A stretch of 45,835 nucleotides of DNA from Stentor coeruleus (Eukaryota; Ciliophora; Heterotrichea; Heterotrichida; Stentoridae). The translations under genes and the position numbers were made by a program. How positions within the stretch are numbered: position 1 is the first letter of the stretch; every line of letters begins with the position of its first letter. Location of the stretch: positions 1 through 45,835 of the forward strand of contig MPUH01000563.1 of the NCBI GenBank assembly GCA_001970955.1. The letters run 5' to 3'. Under the pieces are notes generated by a model that saw nothing but the letters and a program-made list of their open reading frames with translations, searched no databases and was not told where the DNA came from. Positions 8,732 through 18,291 of this stretch are shown here, piece by piece.

Positions 8732-11700
8732 ATGGAGAACAAAGGTGAAATTCAAGTTGAAAATGTCATAAATCAGCCTCAACCTGAACAAGCTGAAACA
8801 GAAAGTATCAAAATGCGTGACGGTATTTACATGATTCACGTCTATGTTGAAGAAGCTCGTTCCTTGGTTCCACCAGATGGAAATAGCACATGCGACCCCG
8901 TTTTTATCGTCACTGCTTTTGGAACAAGCAAAAGTACCAAAGATTTCAAAGAGATAGGAAGTACTTCAACAATAGTCATAAACGAACATATTTATATAGA
9001 AGGTCCTGATATGACAGATGAAGAAATTATGAACGAAAGGCTAGTTTTGACTGTTCGTGACCACGGAATCACCATTTTCAAAGGATTAATTGGGACTTAT
9101 GAATTAGATATGACTTATATATATTCAAACCCAAATCATTCAATGGTCCATAAATGGATAGTCTTATCCAATCCTGAAGACTCAAACTATGAAATTATGA
9201 GAGGATATCTAAAAGTTGGAATTTCATTATGTCATGAAGAAGATAAACCTGTAGATTTATGCATAAGGGAAAATCCAAATCTTAAAGATAGAGAATTATT
9301 AATGCCACCTCACGTAAAACCAACCGTAGTTCAGATGTATCTACATTTAATAAAAGCTGAAAATTTGCCTGTTATGGATAAAGGTCAGACTTTAGATGCT
9401 TATTGTACTGTAAGATTTGCATCATCTGAATGTAAATCTTCAACATATACAGCAGATATAACAACATTAACAGCATATTGGTATGATGAAATTCTATTAC
9501 CAGTAGTAATTCCATCAGTAAGCAGTGATGTAACATTAACTTTTTGGGATCATGATAGTTTATCTAAAGATGATATGGTTGGGGCGATACTATTAAAATT
9601 TGATAATATTCGAGCTGGGAAACATTCAACAAATTTTTGGGCTAATATTTATGGTGCACCTCCTTTATCTGAAGGCGAACAGACTGAATATATGAATCGG
9701 GTTCCATCTTGTGCTTCTCATTGGAGAGGTAGAGTATTACTTAAAGCTTGGATTGAAGAAGAAGTTAAAGAAATATATAAGAAATCAAGGAAAATCAATG
9801 ACCCTCATATAAACACTAAAATTAGAGATGAGTATGAGACCGGGACTAGTTATGAAATGAGAGTTCAAATTTATAGTGCAAGTGCTTTGCCATATAAAAA
9901 AGGGAAATATAGTATAAGGATTGAATGGTCTGGGATTGCTTTTCAATCAACTAGTCAAGAAACTTTAAATGGTTCAGTTGATTGGTTTGAAACTTGTAAG
10001 AGATTAACTGCTGTGATACCAAAAGATGCAGAAAAAGTCATGCCTGATGTATTTTTGTATTTGGTATATGATGATCAGAAAATATCATTTGTCAGAATGC
10101 CTTATAAGGATTTTACAGACAAGACTAAAGGACCGAAATGGAATCAACTTATACCAGATAAGTCTGTCGGGAAATTAAAAGAGGATTGGAATGCAGGGTT
10201 TGTTAAAGCTAGAATTTATATTGGGGTTTATGATAATGAAAATGATGATAAAAATAACTATAATTGGAAAAAACTTATCAAGCCAAGCTATGACAAATGG
10301 AATCTTTATGCTCATTTATTTCAATGCAGACACCTTCCAGCTGCTGATAAAAATGGTCTTGCTGACCCTTATATAATTATATATTGTGCAGGAAATGAAC
10401 ATAGTACAAGAAAAACCCCATGTGAAAGTACTTTAAACCCTAGATGGTATGAAACTTTCTGCATTCCAATATCAATTCCTAGTTTGGAAGAATCAGCTCC
10501 AATAGTAATTTATGTTTACGATTATGATGAAATATCTTCTGATGATATAATGGGTGTAACTTTTATAGAAATGACTGAAGCTGTAATTAATCCAGATATA
10601 ATCCCTAGACCTAAATGGAGGCAGCTAAGCTTAGGGAGAAAAGGGACTGAAAAAGGAGAAGTTTTAATAAGTTTTTCTTTGTTTAAAGGAGAAGCTTCAA
10701 CTAATGTTTGCAATATTATGCCTGAATTTGAAGATAAAACTTTAGAAATAAATATTTTGGGCTTGAGAGGGTTAAAGCCAGCTGTTGGCTGGCTTCCTGT
10801 AAACAAAGCTTTTATTAGATTTGATTTGAATTCTTTATCATTACCTGGAGAAAGTATTGGGATTAAGTCTATTGAAACACAGCCTTTTGAATCAGGAAGT
10901 GACCCTAATATAGCTTCGACTGTAAGTTTTAAATGCAAAATGCCGAGGGATAAAATTTTTTCTCCAATATTGACTGCGACAGTGCATGATTATTTATTCA
11001 GTGGAGTTTCTCAGCCTCTTATTGGAAGCTTTGGGATAGATTTAGCGAAATACGCACCTCAGTATATAGCCTCATCAGTATTATCCTCAGCTTTAACCTT
11101 TTCTAGACTCCTGACAAAAAAAAATATCTTCAAGATAAAAAAAATCAATGAAGAATACAAAGATATTGAAGAAAAAAAATCTAAAGGAGTCCCAGAAAAT
11201 ATAAATGAAGAAAATGAAAAGTCTTATGATATCTCAGATGAAAATATCGGAAATAGTATATCCAAAAGTATAATTGAAGAAGAAAAAATCTCTGAAGACG
11301 ATTTATTAGATAGTCATGAAAATAAAGGTTTACTTGCTGTAGATAAAAGGCTCACCAAAGCTAATATCTCAGATCCATCAAGCCAAATTCAAAAAATAGA
11401 TAATAGAGTAAAACATAGAACCTTCAAAGGCATGTCCAAAACTGACCCAAAACAACTTGAAAGGCAAGAAAAATTGCGTAAAACAAAAGAAGAAGAAGAA
11501 AGGATAAAAAAAGAAGAAGCCGAAAGATCAGCAGAACTGAGTTTTGAAGAGATCTGTGAAGACTCTCAACGTATATTACTTAAAGCTGTTTTCGGCAAAA
11601 AAGGTAAAAAAACTATCGAAGTTCGTATGCCAAATCCTTCCATATATCTTCCAATTGGCTATAATCGTACCCCAGAAGATGGGTTAAAATCATATCGATA

Positions 11701-13120
11701 CTTTATTCATGAACCTCTTGAAGGTACTTTCCTTTTTCAAGATCTACCATTTGATGAAATTAATATATACCGAGGCCAAAACCGTGGGGTTGAAGATTCA
11801 CTTTTTGAATTTAATAAAAAAAAAGATTTGACAGGGGAAGTATCAACATTAGAATGTTCAGGGAAATTTAAAGCTATGATTCGTATAACAAAATATCCTT
11901 CAGTCAAAGTTGATGATGAATTTACGCAGATTACTCGAATGCTTTTAACTAAAACCAAATGCACAATACGAGTTTATATAATTGATGCTATGAAGTTAGA
12001 ACAAAAAGATAAATTCAGTGAATCAGATCCTTATGTCAAGCTTAAATTAGCAGGAAAAATACGTTCTGATAGAGATAATCATCAAGAAGATGTGTCAAAT
12101 CCTAAAATTTATAAAGCTTTTGAGATGTCAGCAACATTACCTGGTAAATCTATGCTCTGCATACAAATGTGGGATCACAATGATTTGACTTCAGATTCTA
12201 AAATTGGTACAACACAAATCGACCTTGAGACTAGATATTTCAATAAAAAATGGCAAAATTTAGCTCAGAAACCTATTGAAACACGTCCTTTGTTTATAAA
12301 AAGCAGTAGAAGACCTCAAGGATTTATCAGACTATGGGTTGATATTTTCCCAGGTAAACTTACAGATCCATTACAAGACATTTCGATAAAGCCGCCTGGG
12401 GAATTTGAAGCTAGGGTTATTATTTGGAGAGCTGAAGATGTACCGAATATGGATATTGAAGAACTTAGTGACTTGTTTGTATCTGCTAAAATTAATGGTT
12501 TATTAGAAAAAGAAACTGATACGCATTATAGGGCGGCACATGGCAGAGGATGTTGGAATTGGCGTATGAAATTTCATCTCACATTGCCCCAGCCTACAAA
12601 TGTTATTACATTACAGCTTTGGGATAAAGATATTTTTACAGGAAATGATTTCATATCTGAAATTTCTATACCTTTTGACGATTTAGCTACAGAAGCATGG
12701 GAAACAGATTCAGAAGTTCAAATGTTTGGGGAAAGTGACGATCTTAAAGATAGGTTGTTAGAAAAAAAAAGTGAAGTTTTTTGGGTTCATTGCAAAAAAC
12801 GTAATGATGATGGAGAAGTTGTGGACTGTGGAAAAATTCTTATTAGTTTCGAGCTTCTGCCTAAAAAGCGTGCTGAGAATTTTATGGTTGGTGAAGGAAG
12901 AGATGAACCTAATGTTAATCCACATTTGCCAGCACCTACTGGCCGTATGAAATTAACTCTTAATCCTTTATCATTGATTAGCCAGCTTGTTGGCCCTGAA
13001 CTTAAAGTCAAACTCTGTCTGATTCTGTGTTGTGTATTTTTGTGCTTGATTATTATGTTTATTGTGCTAATGCTCATCTCTGAAAAAATATCATCGATGT
13101 TTATTCAATTCACATCTTAA
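8732..13120 (+). CDS. Ferlin-like multi-C2 tail-anchored membrane protein
   Basis: 1462 residues from ATG 8732. About seven C2 domains: residues 33-150, 197-300, 374-457, 522-630, 668-773, 1073-1170 and 1223-1320, then a single transmembrane helix at about 1426-1449 and a very short extracytoplasmic tail. Ferlin hallmarks: a linker with FWANIYGAPP and a GRVLLKAW strand after the second C2, the last C2 with HYRAAHGRGCWNWRMKF, and the juxtamembrane GRMKLTLNPLSLISQLVGPE. Several C2 loops keep acidic residues (DKNGLADPY, FSESDPYV) for Ca2+. A charged Lys/Glu-rich linker covers about 800-943. Ferlins drive Ca2+-dependent vesicle fusion and membrane repair (dysferlin, otoferlin, myoferlin); in a cell type known for wound healing this is a plausible repair factor, which is inference. 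No intron detected. Confidence 0.93.
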   Translation: MENKGEIQVENVINQPQPEQAETESIKMRDGIYMIHVYVEEARSLVPPDGNSTCDPVFIVTAFGTSKSTKDFKEIGSTSTIVINEHIYIEGPDMTDEEIMNERLVLTVRDHGITIFKGLIGTYELDMTYIYSNPNHSMVHKWIVLSNPEDSNYEIMRGYLKVGISLCHEEDKPVDLCIRENPNLKDRELLMPPHVKPTVVQMYLHLIKAENLPVMDKGQTLDAYCTVRFASSECKSSTYTADITTLTAYWYDEILLPVVIPSVSSDVTLTFWDHDSLSKDDMVGAILLKFDNIRAGKHSTNFWANIYGAPPLSEGEQTEYMNRVPSCASHWRGRVLLKAWIEEEVKEIYKKSRKINDPHINTKIRDEYETGTSYEMRVQIYSASALPYKKGKYSIRIEWSGIAFQSTSQETLNGSVDWFETCKRLTAVIPKDAEKVMPDVFLYLVYDDQKISFVRMPYKDFTDKTKGPKWNQLIPDKSVGKLKEDWNAGFVKARIYIGVYDNENDDKNNYNWKKLIKPSYDKWNLYAHLFQCRHLPAADKNGLADPYIIIYCAGNEHSTRKTPCESTLNPRWYETFCIPISIPSLEESAPIVIYVYDYDEISSDDIMGVTFIEMTEAVINPDIIPRPKWRQLSLGRKGTEKGEVLISFSLFKGEASTNVCNIMPEFEDKTLEINILGLRGLKPAVGWLPVNKAFIRFDLNSLSLPGESIGIKSIETQPFESGSDPNIASTVSFKCKMPRDKIFSPILTATVHDYLFSGVSQPLIGSFGIDLAKYAPQYIASSVLSSALTFSRLLTKKNIFKIKKINEEYKDIEEKKSKGVPENINEENEKSYDISDENIGNSISKSIIEEEKISEDDLLDSHENKGLLAVDKRLTKANISDPSSQIQKIDNRVKHRTFKGMSKTDPKQLERQEKLRKTKEEEERIKKEEAERSAELSFEEICEDSQRILLKAVFGKKGKKTIEVRMPNPSIYLPIGYNRTPEDGLKSYRYFIHEPLEGTFLFQDLPFDEINIYRGQNRGVEDSLFEFNKKKDLTGEVSTLECSGKFKAMIRITKYPSVKVDDEFTQITRMLLTKTKCTIRVYIIDAMKLEQKDKFSESDPYVKLKLAGKIRSDRDNHQEDVSNPKIYKAFEMSATLPGKSMLCIQMWDHNDLTSDSKIGTTQIDLETRYFNKKWQNLAQKPIETRPLFIKSSRRPQGFIRLWVDIFPGKLTDPLQDISIKPPGEFEARVIIWRAEDVPNMDIEELSDLFVSAKINGLLEKETDTHYRAAHGRGCWNWRMKFHLTLPQPTNVITLQLWDKDIFTGNDFISEISIPFDDLATEAWETDSEVQMFGESDDLKDRLLEKKSEVFWVHCKKRNDDGEVVDCGKILISFELLPKKRAENFMVGEGRDEPNVNPHLPAPTGRMKLTLNPLSLISQLVGPELKVKLCLILCCVFLCLIIMFIVLMLISEKISSMFIQFTS

Positions 13121-13493
13121 TAGGATTTTTAATTCATGATTGGCTTTGACGTTAATTTATAAATTGGTTTAAATATAAAATTAGAAAAAAAAAGTTGATT
13201 GTAATAGTATTCAATCAAAATTTATAATATTCATGGTATGTGCGTGTTGATATATAAATACAGAATCAATAATTATCAGTTTTTAATACCATTCTCAACC
13301 TTTTATTCAAAATATATACCTATTATTATATGCATATAAAATCTAAGAATAATAATTTAATCCTCTAAAAAAATCTAAAAACACTATCCATATATTCCAT
13401 ATTAAACTATAATACTATCTTGTCCTTATCTTAAAAAAAATCATACAATATCGTCAGTTCTAATCAAAATTCAATCTAATTAATAAACTCACT
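13121..13493. other. Intergenic spacer
   Basis: 373 bases after the ferlin. The first 130 bases are G-richer, the rest is C/A-rich up to the small open frame at 13494. No RNA gene seen. Confidence 0.4.
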
Positions 13494-13619
13494 ATGAAAG
13501 AAACTGCAGTAGGGCAGTTTGAAGAACTAACAAAAAGACAAATAGAAAATATTTCATCACTAAACAAAGACTTTGATGTTCTATACTTTGAAAATCAGAA
13601 ACTTTTATCTATGAATTGA
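13494..13619 (+). CDS. Possible 41-residue small protein
   Basis: ATG 13494 to TGA 13617-13619; the frame next meets TAA four codons on. The sequence MKETAVGQFEELTKRQIENI plus 21 further residues looks helical and coding-like and is preceded by a C-rich, G-poor flank like those of real rightward genes. No homologue recognised. It could instead be the 5' remnant of a longer gene or a chance frame. Confidence 0.35.
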   Translation: MKETAVGQFEELTKRQIENISSLNKDFDVLYFENQKLLSMN

Positions 13620-13723
13620 ATAATTTCCTAAACTCAAACAAAGGAAAATGGCATGATTCTTTTGCCATAAGGTTTTCGTATATAAAAAAGCTCTAGTTTT
13701 CGCCTTTTTAAAGACTATTATTT

Positions 13724-14095
13724 CTACTTATCCTCATTTTTTACTACATCTGGCCTCATGATGTGCACTGAGACATAAGGTTTGAGCTATATAAAAATTA
13801 CTTCGAAATCATTTAGATCAGGAATATCAATAAGTGGAACTTTGTTTTTGTTAAACACAAAGCCCTTGTGCCCGAACTCACCAAACTTGCGAGGGCTTTG
13901 TCTAGCCATACGAGCTAGGATAACTTTGGCTCTATATTCGTCTTTCACTGTTTTTTTAATGAAGTTCATAATTTTTAATGGGACCATACCAGGAGCTTTG
14001 TGGGCTTGTTTACCACCAATTTTGTAGCTGTAATCCCCCAAACGCTTACGGAAAGCACTTCTTAGGTAAGGACCCATGATTCTTAGCATTCCCAT
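13724..14095 (-). CDS. Mitochondrial ribosomal protein mL41 (one 15-nt intron)
   Basis: Exon 1 is 14095-13802 and exon 2 is 13786-13724, joined across a 15-nt intron (13787-13801, GTAATTTTTATATAG). Without splicing the protein would end ...NDFEVIFI; with it the C-terminal part becomes VPLIDIPDLNDFELKPYVS, which is the conserved mL41 signature (VPDLT-x-F-KLKPYVS in plant and animal homologues). Spliced length 118 residues, basic, ending KNEDK then TAG. The role is structural, in the large subunit of the mitochondrial ribosome. ATGs at residues 1, 3 and 7 are all possible starts; the first is used. A decayed copy of the start region lies at 15045-15195. Confidence 0.86.
13787..13801 (-). other. 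15-nt spliceosomal micro-intron (mL41)
   Basis: GTAATTTTTATATAG on the minus strand, phase 0. It ends with an in-frame TAG. Removal restores the LKPYVS motif of mL41. T9-A10 present. Confidence 0.88.
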
Positions 14096-14102
14096 TTATA
14101 TT

Positions 14103-14112
14103 ATTGGATGAT
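14103..14112 (-). promoter_or_regulatory. Candidate upstream motif ATCATCCAAT
   Basis: ATCATCCAAT on the sense strand, ending 8 nt before the mL41 ATG. The same core, on the sense strand, is found upstream of the kinesin, RCC1 and CHMP5 genes. Function unknown. Confidence 0.3.
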
Positions 14113-15044
14113 TTGCTAATAAGAAAGATAATAGAATTCGTTTAAGAATATGGGTTTAGCTAAGTGATTAAAGGCTGCAGTTTGAAGAATTTATATTTTG
14201 TATTAGAAGAAAGCTTGTGGGTTTAAGATTGGGTTAATCATATGAGAGATTGTTTTTGTATGTGTGAAAATGTGGTATTTTATAATAAAATGATTGAAGT
14301 TTGTAAAATTATGCAGGATATGGCATACTTTTTGATGTAAATGATTTGGCTTATTTTTTATATGTTATATAGAAATAGGAGAATTGAATATTTGTTGTAG
14401 TGATAAGGAGTAATTTCAAAAATCATGCATAAGAGAATATTTAAAAGACTAAAAATTATTGTTGATGTTGAGATATAGATTATTTATAAGGATGATTTAG
14501 ATAAAATAAATGTAAAAGATAGTCAATGTTGAGATTAGAAAAGATGTTGATTTATGATATTAAGAAGTCTGAAGAAGATTGAGTAAAATACTAATAAAAA
14601 AAAGTAATTATATTCAGATGAAGATAAAGATAAATATTAGGAAGATGATTAAATAAAAGTTGTGACATTATCTTCAGCACTATTTGTTTAATATTATAAT
14701 ATCTAGATCCGCATTAACTAATAAAACCCTATAAATTTTACTGTAAAAAGGCATTGAAAACCCTATGATACTAATCTATTAATATTAAAAAAATATCTAT
14801 GAAAAATTGGGTTGACTTTTATAAATGAAATAATAATTGCTACAATAGAAAGACCAGAAAATTCTAATTTCAATAACTGCTATTAGAAATCCTATATTTT
14901 TTTTTAAAAGTAATTGTCTTAGGTTTAAATGCACACAATAATCAATTGTACCTATAACTAAATAAGCCTGCCACGTCACTAAATATAAATAAAATATTAT
15001 AACAAGTTAGTGCTTTATAGATTTTGAAGTATCTACTACAATAT
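14113..15044. other. Intergenic spacer
   Basis: About 930 bases. + strand G-rich to about 14690 and C/A-rich afterwards, with the switch in mid-spacer. A 60-codon leftward frame at 14797-14979 is hydrophobic and AT-composed, with no coding signature. Confidence 0.4.
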
Positions 15045-15195
15045 TTAGAATCTGAAAATATTTAGCTGTATCTTCAACACATATAAACTTTCTAACACCT
15101 TAGAAATCTCAAGTACTAATTTTGAAGCTTGATCAGCATAAATTCTAAAAATAAGGCCCTTTTGAATAAGAATCCATAATTCTAAGCATTCTCAT
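15045..15195 (-). pseudogene. Decayed partial copy of the mL41 gene start
   Basis: The 28 bases around 15195 (ATATAAATG..., ending ATGG) match the mL41 start at 14100-14073 with three mismatches. The encoded start MRMLRIMDSY parallels MGMLRIMGPY. The frame then meets TAG after 16 codons; shifting by one base opens RIYADQASKLVLEISKVLES and continues to a stop at 15045-15047. That second part does not resemble mL41, so it may be another fused remnant. No intact reading frame exists. Confidence 0.45.
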
Positions 15196-15404
15196 TTATA
15201 TTTATAGAACTCTTTACGAAATTAGCTTTATTATTATCTAATAAGTATTGATAATACTACAAGATTATATAGATTATCAACTGCAAACATATAACCTTAT
15301 AATTTTTATATAAAAACCACTTTTCGAATTTATCACTTAACTCTAGTTTAATACAATTTTCTTATCTAAAAACAAACCTAGATTTATAAAAAAAAAATAT
15401 TCCT

Positions 15405-18212
15405 ATGGATTTAGGAGAACTATACATGCGTAGCAATGAAGAGGAGCCATATGAGAACATGAGAAAAACAGAAGAAAAAATCCTGAGCCTACTAAAAAAA
15501 GACCAAAAGCAATCCAAACTCAAACTAAAAGCTGAACCTTCCCGAGACATCTCCCACCTACGAGACAAACTGAAAAAACCTACAAAAAAATCATTTCAGC
15601 CCCTACCAACAGACCTCCCATCATTAAAATCCTTAGCAAAATCCTCAACTCCAAAAGCCATAAAAATCGCACTTCCAACCTCACCTTCAAGTCCTCAATC
15701 CTATCAAAAAAAACTTTATCTAGAGCCAATATCCCCACAAACTACACCTAATAACCCTCAATCAAAAACCACATCATATAAACTCTTATCTTTAAGCCCA
15801 ACACCAATCATAGAAAAATTCCCATCTATAGAAAAAGATTTAAACTCCCAAAATAACATTCAAGAAATAAAGAATTTATATAAATGGTTCAATACTATGA
15901 AAAACCAATGTGAAGATGAAGAAAGTAATGAGATTGTATATACTATATGTGCAAGGGAATTAGTTAAACAAATTACGGCAAATTCTGCACTTAGAGGAAA
16001 ATTACTTAGAGAAATTATCAAAGATCAACCATTTGTGTTTGGGGAAAAATATAAGAATTTATTAACTGAGTTTGAAGAATATAAAAAAGAACAAATACCA
16101 AGAATTAAACAGTTAAAAAATGAACTAAATGATGGGATTTGTGGTAGACAAATAGAAGTTGATATTATGAAAAAAGAAATTGTTGATAAAAATTTTAGGG
16201 TTAAAAAATTAGAAAATGTTGTTGAGGATTATAAGAAAACAATTGAACAGGTTGATAGGAAGATGTTTTATAATGATGATTTGTGGAAAAATAGATTGAT
16301 GATGGTTATAGATGAGGTAGATTATCTTAAGAAAAAATTAGCTGATGAAGAGAGTTTGATTGAAAATTTAGAATTGAAGAGGTTTAATAGTAAAGATGAG
16401 GCAAGTTATGAAGATAGGGTGCAGATTAAGGATTTTTTGTTGGATATAAAAATAGATGAAGAGGTTAGGGTTGAGAAAGAGCCTAAGGATGAGATTCCGA
16501 TTTTAATTGAAGAAGGAGTGGATGAAAGAATTGATGAGTTGGGGAAGGGTAATGAAGAAAATAATGAAAGAAATGAAGAAAATAAGGATGAAGGTAATGA
16601 AAAAGAAGGGGAAGATAATTCCTTATGTGATGATAAAGTCGAAAATGAAGGTGAAATATTAAAGGATGCAGAGATAAAAAATGATGCATTCGTGGAAGAA
16701 ATTAAGAAAAATCCTGTAATTAAAGCGAAAAAAAGTAAAAAAAGGATGAAGAAAGTCAAGAAGGAAGATGATAAAGTAGTTATAGAAAACCTTGAAAAGT
16801 TTGATATCGAAAAATCAGACAAGGTTGAAAAGCATAATCAAACAAAAAATATCTTTGAAAAGTTAGCAGAAAAATCAACCTTTTGCGAATCAAAAAATCA
16901 TGAAAAATTGCCAACTCTTGAAAACAAACTAGATATAATCCCCCTAGAAAACATAGAAGACCCAAAAAGTTCAGATCAAATTATTATCACAACCTCAACT
17001 CCCAACAACCAAATAATCAAAAACAATCAAAAACCCCTCAAACCCATCCAAATCCCAACCATAACCACTCAAAGCATTCTCTCTGATTCTTTTCCCTGCA
17101 TTTCCCCGAAAAAAATCCTCAATTCTCAGCCATCTCCAATCCCTTCACAAACAGTAAAAGCCCTAAAAAATATCAGTTTCTCCTATACAAACGACAAAAT
17201 CTTCGAAGTTCCCTCAATCGATGAAGAGTCCATACAGATCTTAAATCCAACCCTAAAAACTTCAAAAAACCATCAATGCCAAGAAATCCAAACTGAAGAT
17301 TTTTTATTTGAAAAATATCTAAGCAAACTTAGAACCATAGAAGAACACATAGACAAAGCTAATACTGAAGAAATCGAAAATATATGTAAAAATCCTAAAA
17401 ATCAATTTATTGAAAATAGTATAAATTTTAATCAACAACCCATAAGAAAACAAGGTAAAAGACTATCATTGAAAAAAAATCAGAAAAATCTTCAGAGGAG
17501 TTTTACTGTAAAACAAAGCCAAAATACTGAAAATATTACTGTAAATAAAGCTGTGAATAATGAAGAGATTGTTTGTGAAGAAAATGATAAGGGTATAGTA
17601 GATGAAGGGAAAGAAGAAGTAATGGCGTTTATAAACTCAGTAAGTTTTTTGACTAGCAAAATTACGCAGAAAAAACAAGAGATTTTAGATTTGGATAAAG
17701 AAATTTCTGAGAAGGCTAAAGTATTAGCGATTATTAATGATAAGAGAAAGAGTGTAAAGAAAAAAGGACAAAAAAATATTGATGTAAACAGAAGGATGAC
17801 TATGCTAAAAGTAGAGAAACAGGTTTCTGATGATAAAAAACGATTGGATAAGCAAAATACTTCATTGTCTCCAAGAATAAAAAAGATGGGCACAGAAACA
17901 TTTATAAATGATAATGATATAAGTCCTTGGGATGAAGGTTATGAAGTTGGCTATGGTGATGGCAAAATTAATGGGCTTCTAAAAGCTATAGAAGAAATCA
18001 AAAATAATAAAAAATCGGGTTATAAATTAAAAAAAAACTACGATTCTAGTAGCCTACAAACTTTAAAGAGAAAAAATGATAAACCAAGAGCAAGTACTAA
18101 AAACATTGATCCAAACATATTTTCAGCAACTAAAAATAAACCAAGAAAGACTTTAACAAGTCCAAGTTTTATTGAAAGCACTCGTGCATCTATTATACAA
18201 AATAAAAACTAA
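15405..18212 (+). CDS. Large coiled-coil protein of unknown function
   Basis: 935 residues. N-terminal about 50-150 is Pro/Ser/Thr-rich and basic (LPSLKSLAKSSTPKAIKIAL), about 210-345 is a coiled coil (EFEEYKKEQIPRIKQLKNEL), about 366-452 is an acidic Glu/Asn/Asp stretch followed by a Lys-rich patch, and about 740-820 is another helical/coiled segment. Near the C-terminus GYEVGYGDGKINGLLKAIEE is a compact non-coiled motif. No family recognised; cytoskeletal or centrosomal scaffolds are the usual class for such an architecture. Base composition changes within the gene: sense strand C-rich in about 15500-15850 and 16900-17300, G-rich in about 16100-16800 and after 17500. Confidence 0.82.
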   Translation: MDLGELYMRSNEEEPYENMRKTEEKILSLLKKDQKQSKLKLKAEPSRDISHLRDKLKKPTKKSFQPLPTDLPSLKSLAKSSTPKAIKIALPTSPSSPQSYQKKLYLEPISPQTTPNNPQSKTTSYKLLSLSPTPIIEKFPSIEKDLNSQNNIQEIKNLYKWFNTMKNQCEDEESNEIVYTICARELVKQITANSALRGKLLREIIKDQPFVFGEKYKNLLTEFEEYKKEQIPRIKQLKNELNDGICGRQIEVDIMKKEIVDKNFRVKKLENVVEDYKKTIEQVDRKMFYNDDLWKNRLMMVIDEVDYLKKKLADEESLIENLELKRFNSKDEASYEDRVQIKDFLLDIKIDEEVRVEKEPKDEIPILIEEGVDERIDELGKGNEENNERNEENKDEGNEKEGEDNSLCDDKVENEGEILKDAEIKNDAFVEEIKKNPVIKAKKSKKRMKKVKKEDDKVVIENLEKFDIEKSDKVEKHNQTKNIFEKLAEKSTFCESKNHEKLPTLENKLDIIPLENIEDPKSSDQIIITTSTPNNQIIKNNQKPLKPIQIPTITTQSILSDSFPCISPKKILNSQPSPIPSQTVKALKNISFSYTNDKIFEVPSIDEESIQILNPTLKTSKNHQCQEIQTEDFLFEKYLSKLRTIEEHIDKANTEEIENICKNPKNQFIENSINFNQQPIRKQGKRLSLKKNQKNLQRSFTVKQSQNTENITVNKAVNNEEIVCEENDKGIVDEGKEEVMAFINSVSFLTSKITQKKQEILDLDKEISEKAKVLAIINDKRKSVKKKGQKNIDVNRRMTMLKVEKQVSDDKKRLDKQNTSLSPRIKKMGTETFINDNDISPWDEGYEVGYGDGKINGLLKAIEEIKNNKKSGYKLKKNYDSSSLQTLKRKNDKPRASTKNIDPNIFSATKNKPRKTLTSPSFIESTRASIIQNKN

Positions 18213-18291
18213 TCTGATGCTAATATATATAGTTAATAATTAATATCCTTTTATAACCTAACAATCCAATTCACGTCCAAAGAAAATAAAT

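Noticed and set aside
8961..8975. GTACTTCAACAATAG in the ferlin gene as a further 15-nt intron
   Set aside because: It lacks T9-A10, has no stop, and the encoded residues fit the C2 strand (TIVINEHIYIE), so it is kept as coding.
13494..13786. Joining the small frame at 13494 to downstream sequence by a micro-intron
   Set aside because: No GT-AG unit of 15-16 nt covers its TGA, and the following bases belong to the mL41 3' exon on the other strand.
14797..14979. Leftward 60-codon frame
   Set aside because: Hydrophobic, AT-driven composition with no coding bias and no homologous motif.
16406..16822. Leftward Ser/Phe-rich frames opposite the large coiled-coil gene
   Set aside because: Antisense shadow of Glu/Lys/Asp codons on the coding strand.
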